DNA of 64,000 nucleotides, taken from Cytophagales bacterium. GTDB taxonomy: Bacteria > Bacteroidota > Bacteroidia > Cytophagales > Thermoflexibacteraceae. The stretch covers positions 124,001 to 188,000 of the forward strand of contig JAAFKA010000007.1 of NCBI GenBank assembly GCA_013299115.1, written 5' to 3'. The translations under genes and the position numbers were made by a program. The notes below the pieces were generated by a model. It was given only the letters and a program-made list of their open reading frames with translations, searched no databases and was not told the DNA's origin. Each line of letters begins with the position of its first letter. Positions within the stretch are counted from its first letter, which is position 1. Of the stretch, positions 17,154-26,927 are shown piece after piece.

Positions 17154-17606
17154 ATGAAAACGATATTCATTTTTCTCTTTAGTTTTCTCGGAAGCTATGC
17201 CTTACAAGCACAAGACTGTAACTTTTCGACTCTTTACCGTAAGGCAATGAGCCAAATAGATACAGGTTATACCTTTACGAAAAGTTTTAAGCTCAAACCT
17301 ACTGACGTGGGGCAGTTAGACAATACAATTGTGATGGCAGCAGGCAAAAATTATCACCTCTACGTGGAGTCGGCAGACCCAGACCCACACAATGGGATTT
17401 TGGTCTTACTCCGCGATGAAACGGACAAAGTAGTGTTGGCAACAAATTTTGATGCGAGCAAAAAAATATTAAAGCACGTGATTAGTTTCACTTGTAAGAA
17501 AACAGGTATTTATCATCTTATTTTGGATTACAGCAAAGCAAAAGTTCATTGTGGGGTGGCGGTAATGAGTTTTAAGAAAGAACCTGTTTTGCAAGCAAAA
17601 AAATAA
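17154..17606 (+). CDS. secreted protein of unknown function
   Basis: 150 residues from the ATG at 17154, which begins a signal peptide ending ALQAQ. The mature part looks beta-rich (VGQLDNTIVMAAGKNYHLYV, GIYHLILDYSKAKVHCGVAV) with two or three Cys, possibly a small beta-sandwich. No family recognised. It precedes hemF by 96 bp with a dispersed repeat between them. Confidence 0.65.
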   Translation: MKTIFIFLFSFLGSYALQAQDCNFSTLYRKAMSQIDTGYTFTKSFKLKPTDVGQLDNTIVMAAGKNYHLYVESADPDPHNGILVLLRDETDKVVLATNFDASKKILKHVISFTCKKTGIYHLILDYSKAKVHCGVAVMSFKKEPVLQAKK

Positions 17607-17624
17607 AAAAACTGTAATTGTTCA

Positions 17625-17674
17625 GGTACGATTGTCAAGGTCTTGACGGGGCTGCCTAAGCCATTGCCAACGTA
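17625..17674 (+). repeat. GGTACG-type repeat with a chimeric centre
   Basis: GGTACGATTGTCAAGG at the left and CCATTGCCAACGTA at the right match the standard unit, but the centre TCTTGACGGGGCTGCCTAAG carries GGGGCTGCCTAAG, which belongs to the different repeat at 26580-26593. Confidence 0.6.
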
Positions 17675-17702
17675 TTTAAACAGTTTTACAAAAACTATAA
17701 CA

Positions 17703-18602
17703 ATGCTAACCAAAGGACAAATAAGTGAATGGTTTAAAGACTTGCAAGATAGTATTTGCAGGGCAATAGAGCAAGCAGATGGCAAAGCTGTTTTTCAGGA
17801 AGACCTCTGGACAAGAGAAGGCGGGGGCGGGGGCAGAAGTCGCATCATACAAGAGGGCAAAGTGATAGAAAAAGGCGGAGTAAATTTTTCGGCAGTCTAT
17901 GGCGAAACTCCTGAAACCATTTTGCGAGCCTTAAAATTGGAGAAAGCCGACTTTTTTGCCACAGGCGTATCTATTGTGATGCACCCAAAAAATCCTTATG
18001 TGCCTATTATACACATGAACGTAAGGTATTTTGAGATGACCAACGGCATTTGGTGGTTTGGCGGTGGCATAGACCTCACGCCGCACTATGTAGAGCCGAC
18101 TGATGCTGTTTTTTTTCACGAAACTTTGCAAGCTGTTTGCGACAAACACCAACCTCACTACTACCCAAAGTTTAAGGCTTGGGCAGACGACTATTTTTAT
18201 ATCAAACACCGCAAAGAAACCAGAGGAATTGGAGGTATTTTTTTCGACCATTTGGCAGACGAAGGCAGCATAGACAAGGCACAACGCTGGGCTTTTGTGC
18301 AGGAAGTAGGCAATGCTTTTGCACCTATTTACACCTACTATATGAACAAAAACAAAAATTTGCCCTATACACCCAAAGAAAAAGAATGGCAATTTTTACG
18401 CAGAGGTCGTTATGTAGAGTTTAATTTGGTGTATGACAAAGGCACAAAATTTGGCTTAGACACCGATGGCAGAACAGAATCTATTCTCATGAGTTTGCCC
18501 CCACAAGCTAATTGGGTCTATAACTTTCAACCCAAACCCCAATCAAAAGAAGCCGAAACTTTGGGTTGGTTGAGAAAAGGTGTGGATTGGGTGGGGAAGT
18601 AA
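17703..18602 (+). CDS. hemF: oxygen-dependent coproporphyrinogen III oxidase
   Basis: 299 residues. It decarboxylates coproporphyrinogen III to protoporphyrinogen IX with O2 in haem synthesis. Signature segments: TREGGGGGRSRII, GGVNFSAVYG, WWFGGGIDLTPHYV, RGIGGIFFDHL, and RRGRYVEFNLVYDKGTKFGL followed by DTDGRTESILMSLPP. The ATG at 17703 is placed 6 residues before the first conserved helix; an earlier start would be repeat-derived. Its presence implies an aerobic haem-making organism. Confidence 0.95.
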   Translation: MLTKGQISEWFKDLQDSICRAIEQADGKAVFQEDLWTREGGGGGRSRIIQEGKVIEKGGVNFSAVYGETPETILRALKLEKADFFATGVSIVMHPKNPYVPIIHMNVRYFEMTNGIWWFGGGIDLTPHYVEPTDAVFFHETLQAVCDKHQPHYYPKFKAWADDYFYIKHRKETRGIGGIFFDHLADEGSIDKAQRWAFVQEVGNAFAPIYTYYMNKNKNLPYTPKEKEWQFLRRGRYVEFNLVYDKGTKFGLDTDGRTESILMSLPPQANWVYNFQPKPQSKEAETLGWLRKGVDWVGK

Positions 18603-18918
18603 CATTTGTGCGGCATTAACAGCAGCATTTTTGTTTAATCTTACAAGCAAAAAAAGTAAAAAACTTTAAACTTTATTTTGTATTTTATTTGGAAAATTAA
18701 AATGCAATGATAACCTTTGTGCCATGCATCACATGATGCAACAGAAAACCATTTAACCAAAACCAATCATACACATAAATTAAAGGTTTACTACAAAAGG
18801 GGAATTTTATTCCCCTTTTGTGTTTTAAAAGATGCCTTACTTTGTATTTTTTCCCTTTAATAAAGTTTTTAATCTTTCTTCTGTGGCTTATTTTTATCTT
18901 TGTCAAAAAACATTTTCT
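18603..18918 (+). terminator. gene-free spacer with a terminator-like hairpin at 18793-18821
   Basis: No gene in this 316-bp stretch. ACAAAAGGGGA (18793-18803) pairs with TCCCCTTTTGT (18811-18821), with a 7-nt loop and GTTTT after it. A second, weaker dyad (TGCATCACATGATGCA, about 18725-18740) precedes it. The hairpin separates hemF from the vWA gene. Confidence 0.55.
18895..18902 (+). promoter_or_regulatory. -7 box of the vWA gene
   Basis: TATCTTTG, 16 bp before the ATG at 18919. No clear TTG at the usual spacing. Confidence 0.4.
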
Positions 18919-20352
18919 ATGAAAAGTAATTTCTATAGTTTGTTTTGGGTTGCTACCAATTCTTACCAAGCAATCAAAAAAAATTGTTGGCTGGTCTGCT
19001 TGTTTTACGTTGCTTACTTGCCCACTTTTGCCCAAAAAGCACAAAGACTAATGCCTGAAAAAACAAGAATTTTATTTGTTTTAGACGGTTCAGGTAGTAT
19101 GCGTGCAGAATGGGACGGCACACAACGCATGAACATAGCCAAACAAAGATTAGGCGAATTGATAGATTCCTTGAAAATAAATCCTAATGTCGAATTGGCT
19201 TTGCGAGTTTATGGACATCAGTTTCCGCCCAAAGCCCAAAACTGCCAAGATTCCAAATTGGAAGTGCCTTTTAAAGCCCGAAACAATGCAGAGGTCAAGA
19301 GTAAACTCATGCAAATAGACCCCAAAGGCGTAACACCGATTGCCTATTCATTGGAACAAGCCACCAAAGATTTTCCCGAAGACAAAAACTATCGCAACTT
19401 AATTATTATGATTACAGACGGGTTGGAGTCTTGCAAAGGCGACCCTTGTGCCATTTCATTGGGCTTGCAAAAAAAAGGAATTTTATTGAAACCTTACATC
19501 ATTGGTTTGGGTGTGGGCAAAGATTTTACACAGGCTTTTAGCTGTATGGGCAAGGCTTATGATGCCCGCAGCAGTGCAGATTTTAAAAACCTTTTGGGCA
19601 GTGTGATACGCCAAACTTTGGGCAAAACCACCATTAGTGTAGAGTTGCAAGACACAAATACCCAAAACAAAGAAACCAACGTAAACATGACCTTTATCAA
19701 CCGAGTTACAGGAGAGGCTATTTACGACTTGGTGCATTGGCGAGATGCCAGAGGGCAAACTGATGAATTGGAGATAGATGCAGCCATAGATTACGACATT
19801 ATTGTCAATACCTTACCTGCTGTAAAATTAGAAAATGCACAAATAGAAGGGGGCAAACACAACGTCATTAAGATAAAAACTCCACAAGGCGGACTAAAGT
19901 TTACTTTGCGTGCTTCGTCTGAATACGGCAATATCAAAGCCATTGTGCGGAGGTCAGGCGAAATGAAAACTTTGTATGCCCAAAAAATGAACATGACCGA
20001 AGATTATCTGGTGGGCAAATATGATGTGGAGATTTTAACAGTTCCTCGAAGTTACAAAACAGTGGAAGTCAAACAAAGTTCTGTTACAGAAGTGTTTATA
20101 GAGTCACCAGGCTTGTTGAATCTAAATAGTTTGCTCGAAGGGTATTACAGCATTTACCAAACCGACAATAACCAACCTGTTTGGGTGGACAATGTGGAGG
20201 TAGGCACAGTAAAAAGTATGGCAGTAGCCCTGCAACCGGGCAATTATAAAATTGTCATTCGGGCAAAAGAGGCAAAAGGAAGTGTTTACACCATTGTCAA
20301 AAAATTTACGATTACTTCGGGAGGCACAGTGAGTATGGATATTTTGAAGTAA
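18919..20352 (+). CDS. von Willebrand factor A domain protein, exported
   Basis: 477 residues from the ATG at 18919. A hydrophobic N-terminal segment (NCWLVCLFYVAYLPTFAQ) reads as a long signal peptide. The vWA domain follows, with the MIDAS motif DGSGSM near 56-61, the Thr site in PKGVTPIAYSLE and the Asp site in IMITDGLESCKGDPC, so it should bind a divalent metal and a protein partner. Four Cys may form disulphides. The C-terminal half is beta-rich, with no named domain. The giant sensor gene begins 67 bp downstream on the same strand, so a shared transcript is plausible. Confidence 0.8.
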   Translation: MKSNFYSLFWVATNSYQAIKKNCWLVCLFYVAYLPTFAQKAQRLMPEKTRILFVLDGSGSMRAEWDGTQRMNIAKQRLGELIDSLKINPNVELALRVYGHQFPPKAQNCQDSKLEVPFKARNNAEVKSKLMQIDPKGVTPIAYSLEQATKDFPEDKNYRNLIIMITDGLESCKGDPCAISLGLQKKGILLKPYIIGLGVGKDFTQAFSCMGKAYDARSSADFKNLLGSVIRQTLGKTTISVELQDTNTQNKETNVNMTFINRVTGEAIYDLVHWRDARGQTDELEIDAAIDYDIIVNTLPAVKLENAQIEGGKHNVIKIKTPQGGLKFTLRASSEYGNIKAIVRRSGEMKTLYAQKMNMTEDYLVGKYDVEILTVPRSYKTVEVKQSSVTEVFIESPGLLNLNSLLEGYYSIYQTDNNQPVWVDNVEVGTVKSMAVALQPGNYKIVIRAKEAKGSVYTIVKKFTITSGGTVSMDILK

Positions 20353-20419
20353 TTTTTAAAGCTGAATTTTAAAATCATATTTTGTATCTTGTCGTTACTT
20401 ATTTTTTCATTGCAAAATC

Positions 20420-23400
20420 ATGTCAAACTTTACTTTTCATCTCATTTGGGCTAAACTTTTGGTTTGGTGTGGGGCAATTTTGTTGCTGCCTCACTTCTTT
20501 GCTGCTGCCCAAGAAGCCCAAAACGGCAATATTTTTACGCACAATTACAGAGCAAAGAAAGATTATGATGGGCATACCCAAAATTGGACTTGTTTGCAAA
20601 GCCCCACAGGACTGCTCTATATTGGCAATAACGAAGGGTTGATAGAATATGACGGCGTAAAATTTACCAAAATAGCAAGTCCTGGTATTTTGCGGTCTTT
20701 AGCTATTGATGCGAATGGCGTGTTGTATGCAGGTTGCAAAGGACAATTTGGCTATTTCAAACCCAATGAGCAAGGCGAATTGGTGTTTTTCTCTTTGTCC
20801 AAAACTTTGCCCGAAGCTGAGCAAAAATTTTCCAATGTTTGGAAGGTGTATGTTATAGACAATAAAGTGTATTTCTGTACTTTTGAGGGCATTTATCTGT
20901 TCAAAGACTTGCGTTTTGTCAAGGCCTTTCATACAGAAACCTCGTTTTTTGTGGCTTTCCAAATCAACAACCGAATTTATACCCAAGCTACCAAAAAAGG
21001 TTTAGTTTATATAGACGAGCAAGACTCGTTGCGGTTGATAAAAGGCAGTTCGGTTTTTGCCGACAACTACAAGGTTTATAATATTTTTCCACACGACACC
21101 AACAAAATCATTGCAGCCAGCCGAAAAAGAGGCTTATATCTGTTTGACCCCGCCGAAATAGGCAGCAAAGACTCCGTAACTTTTACCAAAATGCCTCTGG
21201 AAATAGACAGCTTAGTTATCAAGAACAGTTTTGTGCCTGTGGTCAGGACTACCGACAACAAAATGGTTTTTGGTACGACGAGTGGCGGTGCAATCATAGG
21301 TAATAACGAGGGCAAACTGCTCAATGTGATAGACAAAAAAAGTGGCTTGCAAGACAACAATGTGTGGGATTTGAAAACAGACCAACACCAAAACCTTTGG
21401 ATACCTCTCAATAATGGCATCAGTAGTGCTGCTTTGCAATATCCTGTTACTTATTGGAATGAAACGCATGGGTTGGTGGGTAACAAAGTATATTGTGTTA
21501 CCAAATTTGAAAACACCATGTATGTAGGCACACCGCAAGGCGTATTTTACGTAAAAGGCAATCAAGTAGAAAAAGTGCAAGGCTCGGATAGTCAAGTGTG
21601 GCAGTTTTTGAAATTGCAAGTTGGTGGCAAAGAAAAATTATTGTATGCCTTCAATGCAGGTGTATGCGAAATTGTGGACAAAAAAGCTATTTTGCTTAAC
21701 AATGATATAAGTTGTTATGCAGTAGCACAGCCTTATAAAAACAATCCTTTATTTTACTTAGGGTCGAGGACAGGCTTAAAAGTTTTGGAATATAAAAATG
21801 GCAAGGCAATAGTCAAAGACACTATCAAACAAGTGAAAAGTGAAGTTCGCAAATTGGTAGCACACCAACAAGATATGTGGGTAGAGGTAGCAAGCAAAGG
21901 GGCTATGGTTTTGCAAGCCATTAATCCAACTACGCTGTTGCCCACGACGACCAAAATTTTTGATAACGGCAAAGACCTCAATGCTGGTTCAGATTTGGGT
22001 ATTTTGAGTTACCAAAATCAATTATTTTTGGCAAGTCAAAACAAATTTTTTGAGGTAAGTCCAAGTTATGAATTGATAGAACAGAAAAAATTTAACGAGG
22101 CTATTCAATTACCACAAGCAAGTGTAGTGGTGATGCAAGAAGACCAACAACAAGCTATTTGGTTAGGCGGGGCTTACGAAAAAAATAACCATAGCCAAAC
22201 TTTATTAGGCAGGTTGAGCAAAAAAGGAGAACAATTTACATGGGACAACTATGTTTTCAGAAGATTGCCCAACATGGAAATCAACGCCATTTTTGCAGAC
22301 GACAACAACATTATTTGGATTGGAGGCAGCGAAGGACTATTTCGCTATGATGGCAACCAACCTTTGCAGCCTAACAAAAATTTTGCTGCTTTGATTCGCA
22401 AGGTGAGTTTGGGCAATGACTCCACCTTATTTAACGGACATTTTGCCGACTTTTTGGGCAAAAATCCGCAAGATACTACGCACCAATTATTTAAAGTTTT
22501 GCCCACGCAAAACCAAGCAAGCAATTTGAAAATAGCTTATGCTTTCAATGATTTGTTGTTTGAGTATGCTTGCCCATTTTTTGATGCCCAAGAGGAAAAT
22601 GAATACAGTTACAAACTCGAAGGTTTCGACTCCGAATGGTCTGCGTGGACAAAAGAAACCAAAAAAGAATACACCAATCTGTACGAAAAAAGCTATGTTT
22701 TTAAGGTAAAAGCACGCAATGTCTATGGCGAAGAAAGTGCAGAAGCTACTTACGCATTTTCCATTGCCCCGCCTTGGTATCGTACATGGTTTGCTTATTT
22801 GCTCTATGCCGTTGGTTTTTTGTTGTTGGTTTATGTCCTCATCAGGTTGAATACGGCAAGGTTGCAACAGCAAAACGAAAAATTGGAAAAAACAGTCAAA
22901 GAAAGAACTACCGAAGTGGTGCAAAAAAATCAGGAGTTAGAGCAACAAAAAGAGGAGATTTTGGCACAACGCGATGCTATTGTCGAGAAAAATAACAATT
23001 TGGAAATAGCCTACCAAGCCATTAACCAACAAAAAGAGGAAATAGAGGCACAACGTGATAATTTGGAAATGGCAAACCAAGAAATCAATCAACAAAAAGA
23101 GGAGATTGAAGCCCAACGAGATAACATAGCCGAACAAAAAACACAAGTAGAAAAAGCCTACCAAAACATAGAAACTCTTGCCGACATAGGGCAAAAAATA
23201 ACGGCTTTGTTGGATATTAAAACCATTATCAGTACGGTGTATGCCAATGTAAACCAACTCATGCCCGCAGAGGCTTTTGGTATTGGTTTGTATTATCCTC
23301 GCACCAAAAGTATTTATTTTGAAGGTTTTATAGAAAAAGGCGAAATTTTACCTGTGCATTGGCATAGTTTGCAAGACAAAGTATTGCCTGTAATTTGTTT

Positions 23401-24448
23401 TAAAAAGCAAAAGGAAATTGTGATTAACAACCTGCAAACCGAATACAGCCAATACCTCGACGAGCCACTAACCGCAGCAGCAGGCGAATTGCCCCAATCT
23501 TTGGTCTATCTGCCGTTGAGTTTGGAGAAAAAACTTATTGGCGTTATTACAGTGCAAAGTTTCAAACCCAATGCGTATTCGTCTTTTCAACTTACGATGT
23601 TGGAGTCGTTGGCGTCTTACATCACCATTGCCTTAGACAATGCAGCAGCCTACGAGATGATAGAAAGCAAAAATTCGCACATCACGAGCAGTATCCGCTA
23701 TGCTCAAAGTATTCAAAAGGCAATTTTGCCCGAAAAAACGCAACTTGATACCTATTTCCCTGACCATTTTGTGTTGTATAAGCCCAAAGATGTGGTTTCA
23801 GGAGATTTTTATTGGCTTTCTACTATCAAAAACAAAGAAACGCAAACAGTAAGCAAAATTTTCTTTGGCGTCATGGATTGCACAGGGCATGGCGTGCCTG
23901 GGGCTTTTATGTCTTTAATTGGCAATACCTTGCTCAATAAAATAGTGGCAAATTACGCCAATTCTCCTGCCGAAATTTTAGACAAGCTGCACCAAGAAAT
24001 TCAGTTGGCACTTCGCCAACACGAGGAGGCAAACAAAGATGGCATGGACGTGGCTTTGTTGCAAGTAAACTACGAAAGCCAAACACCCAAAGTAACTTTT
24101 GCGGGGGCAAAACGACCTTTGTATGTGGTGAAAACAAACGGACAACTGATAGAGTACAGAGGGACACGCAAATCAATAGGCGGAAAACAGAAAGAAGATG
24201 TACTGTTTGAAAACCAATTAGTGCCGTTGGGTGCTGGCGACTGCCTCTACCTCTCCACAGACGGCTATGCAGACCAAAACAACCAAGAAAGAGAATCAAT
24301 AGGCACAGCTCGGTTCAAGCAATTTTTGACCGAAATTTATGCTGCCCCAATGCCTGAACAGTTGGCTCGGTTTGCCGAATTTTTGGAAAACCACCAAAAA
24401 GAGGAAGAACAACGTGATGATATTACCTTAGTGGGGATTCGGTGGTAA
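20420..24448 (+). CDS. membrane sensor: beta-propeller, Y_Y_Y, GAF and PP2C (SpoIIE) phosphatase
   Basis: 1342 residues. Signal peptide, then two-component-regulator propeller repeats through about residue 690 (periplasmic sensing part). Y_Y_Y domain about 700-780 (LLFEYACPFF, YSYKLEGFDSEWSAW, FKVKARNVYGEES), one membrane helix near 789-809, a coiled coil about 815-915 built of repeats such as INQQKEEIEAQRDN, a GAF domain about 920-1080, and a C-terminal SpoIIE-type PP2C phosphatase (DVVSGDFYW, FFGVMDCTGHGVPGAFMSL, DDITLVGIRW). It should sense an outside ligand and dephosphorylate an anti-sigma-factor antagonist or similar target. The layout mirrors hybrid two-component sensors, but the histidine kinase is replaced by a phosphatase. 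Confidence 0.9.
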   Translation: MSNFTFHLIWAKLLVWCGAILLLPHFFAAAQEAQNGNIFTHNYRAKKDYDGHTQNWTCLQSPTGLLYIGNNEGLIEYDGVKFTKIASPGILRSLAIDANGVLYAGCKGQFGYFKPNEQGELVFFSLSKTLPEAEQKFSNVWKVYVIDNKVYFCTFEGIYLFKDLRFVKAFHTETSFFVAFQINNRIYTQATKKGLVYIDEQDSLRLIKGSSVFADNYKVYNIFPHDTNKIIAASRKRGLYLFDPAEIGSKDSVTFTKMPLEIDSLVIKNSFVPVVRTTDNKMVFGTTSGGAIIGNNEGKLLNVIDKKSGLQDNNVWDLKTDQHQNLWIPLNNGISSAALQYPVTYWNETHGLVGNKVYCVTKFENTMYVGTPQGVFYVKGNQVEKVQGSDSQVWQFLKLQVGGKEKLLYAFNAGVCEIVDKKAILLNNDISCYAVAQPYKNNPLFYLGSRTGLKVLEYKNGKAIVKDTIKQVKSEVRKLVAHQQDMWVEVASKGAMVLQAINPTTLLPTTTKIFDNGKDLNAGSDLGILSYQNQLFLASQNKFFEVSPSYELIEQKKFNEAIQLPQASVVVMQEDQQQAIWLGGAYEKNNHSQTLLGRLSKKGEQFTWDNYVFRRLPNMEINAIFADDNNIIWIGGSEGLFRYDGNQPLQPNKNFAALIRKVSLGNDSTLFNGHFADFLGKNPQDTTHQLFKVLPTQNQASNLKIAYAFNDLLFEYACPFFDAQEENEYSYKLEGFDSEWSAWTKETKKEYTNLYEKSYVFKVKARNVYGEESAEATYAFSIAPPWYRTWFAYLLYAVGFLLLVYVLIRLNTARLQQQNEKLEKTVKERTTEVVQKNQELEQQKEEILAQRDAIVEKNNNLEIAYQAINQQKEEIEAQRDNLEMANQEINQQKEEIEAQRDNIAEQKTQVEKAYQNIETLADIGQKITALLDIKTIISTVYANVNQLMPAEAFGIGLYYPRTKSIYFEGFIEKGEILPVHWHSLQDKVLPVICFKKQKEIVINNLQTEYSQYLDEPLTAAAGELPQSLVYLPLSLEKKLIGVITVQSFKPNAYSSFQLTMLESLASYITIALDNAAAYEMIESKNSHITSSIRYAQSIQKAILPEKTQLDTYFPDHFVLYKPKDVVSGDFYWLSTIKNKETQTVSKIFFGVMDCTGHGVPGAFMSLIGNTLLNKIVANYANSPAEILDKLHQEIQLALRQHEEANKDGMDVALLQVNYESQTPKVTFAGAKRPLYVVKTNGQLIEYRGTRKSIGGKQKEDVLFENQLVPLGAGDCLYLSTDGYADQNNQERESIGTARFKQFLTEIYAAPMPEQLARFAEFLENHQKEEEQRDDITLVGIRW

Positions 24449-24508
24449 TTACCAAAAAAACTATAAGATTAAAAAAAACTTATAAGTTTAAAATTGATAA
24501 TAATATTT

Positions 24509-24540
24509 AGACCTAACATTTTCAAAGAAATGTTAGGTCT
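24509..24540. terminator. bidirectional terminator
   Basis: AGACCTAACATTT (24509-24521) pairs perfectly with AAATGTTAGGTCT (24528-24540), 6-nt loop, between the convergent sensor and glycogen synthase genes. GTTATTTT follows on the plus strand and an A-rich run flanks the other side. Confidence 0.7.
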
Positions 24541-24550
24541 GTTATTTTCC

Positions 24551-26353
24551 TTATATCCTTTGCATAGCCAGCAAATGGGCTGTGTCATAATAACTTCGCA
24601 TTTTGTTAGCCCAGTCGTACTGCATCGAGATACTTTCTACTTTGTTGCGTTGGGCTATTCTGTCGCGGCGGTTGAGTTTCACAAAGTTGAGCATAGCCGT
24701 AGCTAATTGGTTTGCCGAGTCGTCAAAAGAATTGTATCTGCGGCGAATGACATTGATTCCGTAGCTGTTGTGGTCTTCTACGTGGTGCATAGAGTAGTCG
24801 CCAAAACCCGCCAAATCACTTGTAATGGTAGGCACACCACTTGCAATACACTCCAAAGGCGTATAACCCCAAGGCTCGTAGTAGCTTGGGAAAATTCCCA
24901 AATGACAACCTCTTACAAATTGCCCATACTCCATACCAAATAAAGGATTGGTAACAGAAATAAAATCGGGGTGATAAACCACTTTTACCTTGTCGTGAGC
25001 ATTATTGACCAACTGCGTTTTGCGTAGGGCATTCAAAATTTCATCTCTGCGGTCATTCACCAAATTGTGCGTTACGACTATGGGCAAAGAGTTGGTTTTC
25101 CACGACTGCAAAGTGCGGCGAAGGCGAAGTTTCCAATAATCATCTACAAAGTCATTCAACGGAGGCAATTTGGGTTTTGTGCCTGCTGCCACCTCATAAA
25201 ACATTTTTTCGCCTACTTGTTTGGTGATTGCCTCGCAGGTAGCCCTGATTTCCTCCATCATTGCCCTCGACTGCAACACATTGGGGTTAATGGTGTGGTA
25301 AGGCTGTTTGGTAATAAAAAACATGACAACTGTGGTGTCTATATTTTCTAACCTCATCATCCAATTCAGGCGTGCTAAGGCTTCTATGGTGAGGTCGAAA
25401 CCTTTGTTTTTGTACTCAAACCTGCCCGAAGTGAAAAAATAAACTGTTTTTTCTAAGTCAAATTTATAGGCATTGAAAAAATGCCCCATGACAAATTGGT
25501 GGATTTTTTCCTTAAATTTTTGGTGCAAATTTTGAAATTCGTGCAAAGCTATAAACCTTTCTATGTTTAAGCCGTTGGGCGTAATCACATCGGGAGATTT
25601 GCCCAAAAAATGCCTACATTCCTCGCCTGTAACCTCACTCACCGTTGTAAATACGTGGGCGCCGTGGGCAGACATTCTTTCTATGCGTGCAGGACAGTCT
25701 AAGCCAAATCTTTTTGCCTCATCCTCCCAATTATAGTGCGACATATTGTCGTAAAAATTTTCGTCGCCCATAGCCAAATACCTCCCCAACTGGGTGGCGT
25801 GAGTGGTGAAAACAGTGCTGATTTTCATCTGCTCTTTTCGGCAATAGGCAATGGGCAAACTTGCCATCCACTCGTGAAAGTGGGCAACAATAGGTACTGA
25901 ACCATTGACTACATTGTTCAGAATACGCAAAAAAGTGGTAACTTGGTGCGAAAACGTAAGCACTTGGTCTATCAAAGTGCTTCCTTCGGGGGCAGAAATT
26001 TTGAAGTTTTCCCAAAGAAAATACTTGATTTCGCCCAATTTGTGCATCACAGATTGGGGATTAAACAAGACAATTTTGGGTCTGCCTGTTACCAACCATA
26101 CCCCATAATGCACCTCAAAACCATATTCACGCATTTTGAGAACTGCCTGCCCCACAGGGTTGTTGTAATCTTCGGAAGGGTCGAATTCGGAGGAAACCAT
26201 ATTAGGCATATAAGGTCCGATACCGAAATAACGGTTGCCCCACTTCTCCACCATGGCTGGCACTTTCGACCTGATAACTGTATAAATACCGCCTACTTGG
26301 TTGCAAACTTCCCAAGCAGTTTCTATGAGTATTGGTTCTGTATTTTTTTGCAT
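24551..26353 (-). CDS. glycogen synthase, GT3 (eukaryotic-type) family
   Basis: 600 residues from the ATG at 26353. The N-terminus ETAWEVCNQVGGIYTVIRSK is the substrate loop of GT3 glycogen synthases (GYS), not the KTGGLGDV of bacterial GT5 GlgA. Further GT3 matches: VAHFHEWMASLP, VFTTHATQLGRYLA, ITPNGLN, and the E-x7-E retaining catalytic region YYEPWGYTPLECIASGVP. It should extend alpha-1,4-glucan from UDP-glucose. GT3 enzymes in Bacteroidota are known. Eukaryotic regulatory tails are absent. No other glycogen gene lies nearby. Confidence 0.88.
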   Translation of the reverse strand: MQKNTEPILIETAWEVCNQVGGIYTVIRSKVPAMVEKWGNRYFGIGPYMPNMVSSEFDPSEDYNNPVGQAVLKMREYGFEVHYGVWLVTGRPKIVLFNPQSVMHKLGEIKYFLWENFKISAPEGSTLIDQVLTFSHQVTTFLRILNNVVNGSVPIVAHFHEWMASLPIAYCRKEQMKISTVFTTHATQLGRYLAMGDENFYDNMSHYNWEDEAKRFGLDCPARIERMSAHGAHVFTTVSEVTGEECRHFLGKSPDVITPNGLNIERFIALHEFQNLHQKFKEKIHQFVMGHFFNAYKFDLEKTVYFFTSGRFEYKNKGFDLTIEALARLNWMMRLENIDTTVVMFFITKQPYHTINPNVLQSRAMMEEIRATCEAITKQVGEKMFYEVAAGTKPKLPPLNDFVDDYWKLRLRRTLQSWKTNSLPIVVTHNLVNDRRDEILNALRKTQLVNNAHDKVKVVYHPDFISVTNPLFGMEYGQFVRGCHLGIFPSYYEPWGYTPLECIASGVPTITSDLAGFGDYSMHHVEDHNSYGINVIRRRYNSFDDSANQLATAMLNFVKLNRRDRIAQRNKVESISMQYDWANKMRSYYDTAHLLAMQRI

Positions 26354-26530
26354 AGCTATCAAAAAATTTAGCTTGTTATTGGTTGTGTGAAATATAAATG
26401 AAAAAAATAATAAAAAACAACAACAAGCCAAAAAAGTTTATAGATAGGCTGATTTGTACTTTTATTACAAGGCAACTGTGAGGCATCCAAAAAGTCAAAA
26501 GAAACGAAAAACAATAAGTAAGTAGTTGAA

Positions 26531-26745
26531 CCTAAGCAGCCCCGCTTAATAGCATTGAACTTTAGTCCAATGCTATTAGGCGGGGCTGCCTAAGCTAAGA
26601 AGTTATTTTTAAGTGGGGCTACCTAAGTGCCGTAGGCACGAAATATTTATAGTAAGCTATACTCCTCAACTCCGCTAAGTGCCGTAGCAGTTCCACTGCG
26701 GGCAAAATATATCGTACCTACGGTGCTTAGCGGAGTGGGGCTACG
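26531..26745. repeat. palindromic repeat cluster upstream of glycogen synthase
   Basis: 26531-26593 is a long hairpin: CCTAAGCAGCCCCGCTTAAT with AGCATTG, inverted as CAATGCTATTAGGCGGGG and CTGCCTAAG around an ACTTTAGTC core. 26614-26745 contains CTAAGTGCCGTAGGCACGAA and decayed inverted counterparts (CTACGGTGCTTAGCGGAG). The 26354-26530 stretch has no visible feature. Confidence 0.6.
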
Positions 26746-26815
26746 CCATTGCTTGTGTCCTCACAAGCAATTTACGCAAAAGTGTTTGGTGGGAACATAA
26801 ACAATGACAAAAAAA

Positions 26816-26912
26816 GGTACGATTGTCAAGGTCTGCGACCATTGCCAACGTACCTGACAAAGAATAGCAAAAAGGTACGATTGTCAAGGTCTTCGACCAT
26901 TGCCAACGTACC
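26816..26912. repeat. two direct GGTACG-type repeats
   Basis: Units at 26816-26854 and 26874-26912, each 39 bp, GGTACGATTGTCAAGG ... CCATTGCCAACGTACC, centres TCTGCGA and TCTTCGA. They lie just past the stop of the TPR gene (minus strand) and could serve as its terminator. Confidence 0.7.
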
Positions 26913-26927
26913 TTTTTTACAAAAAAT

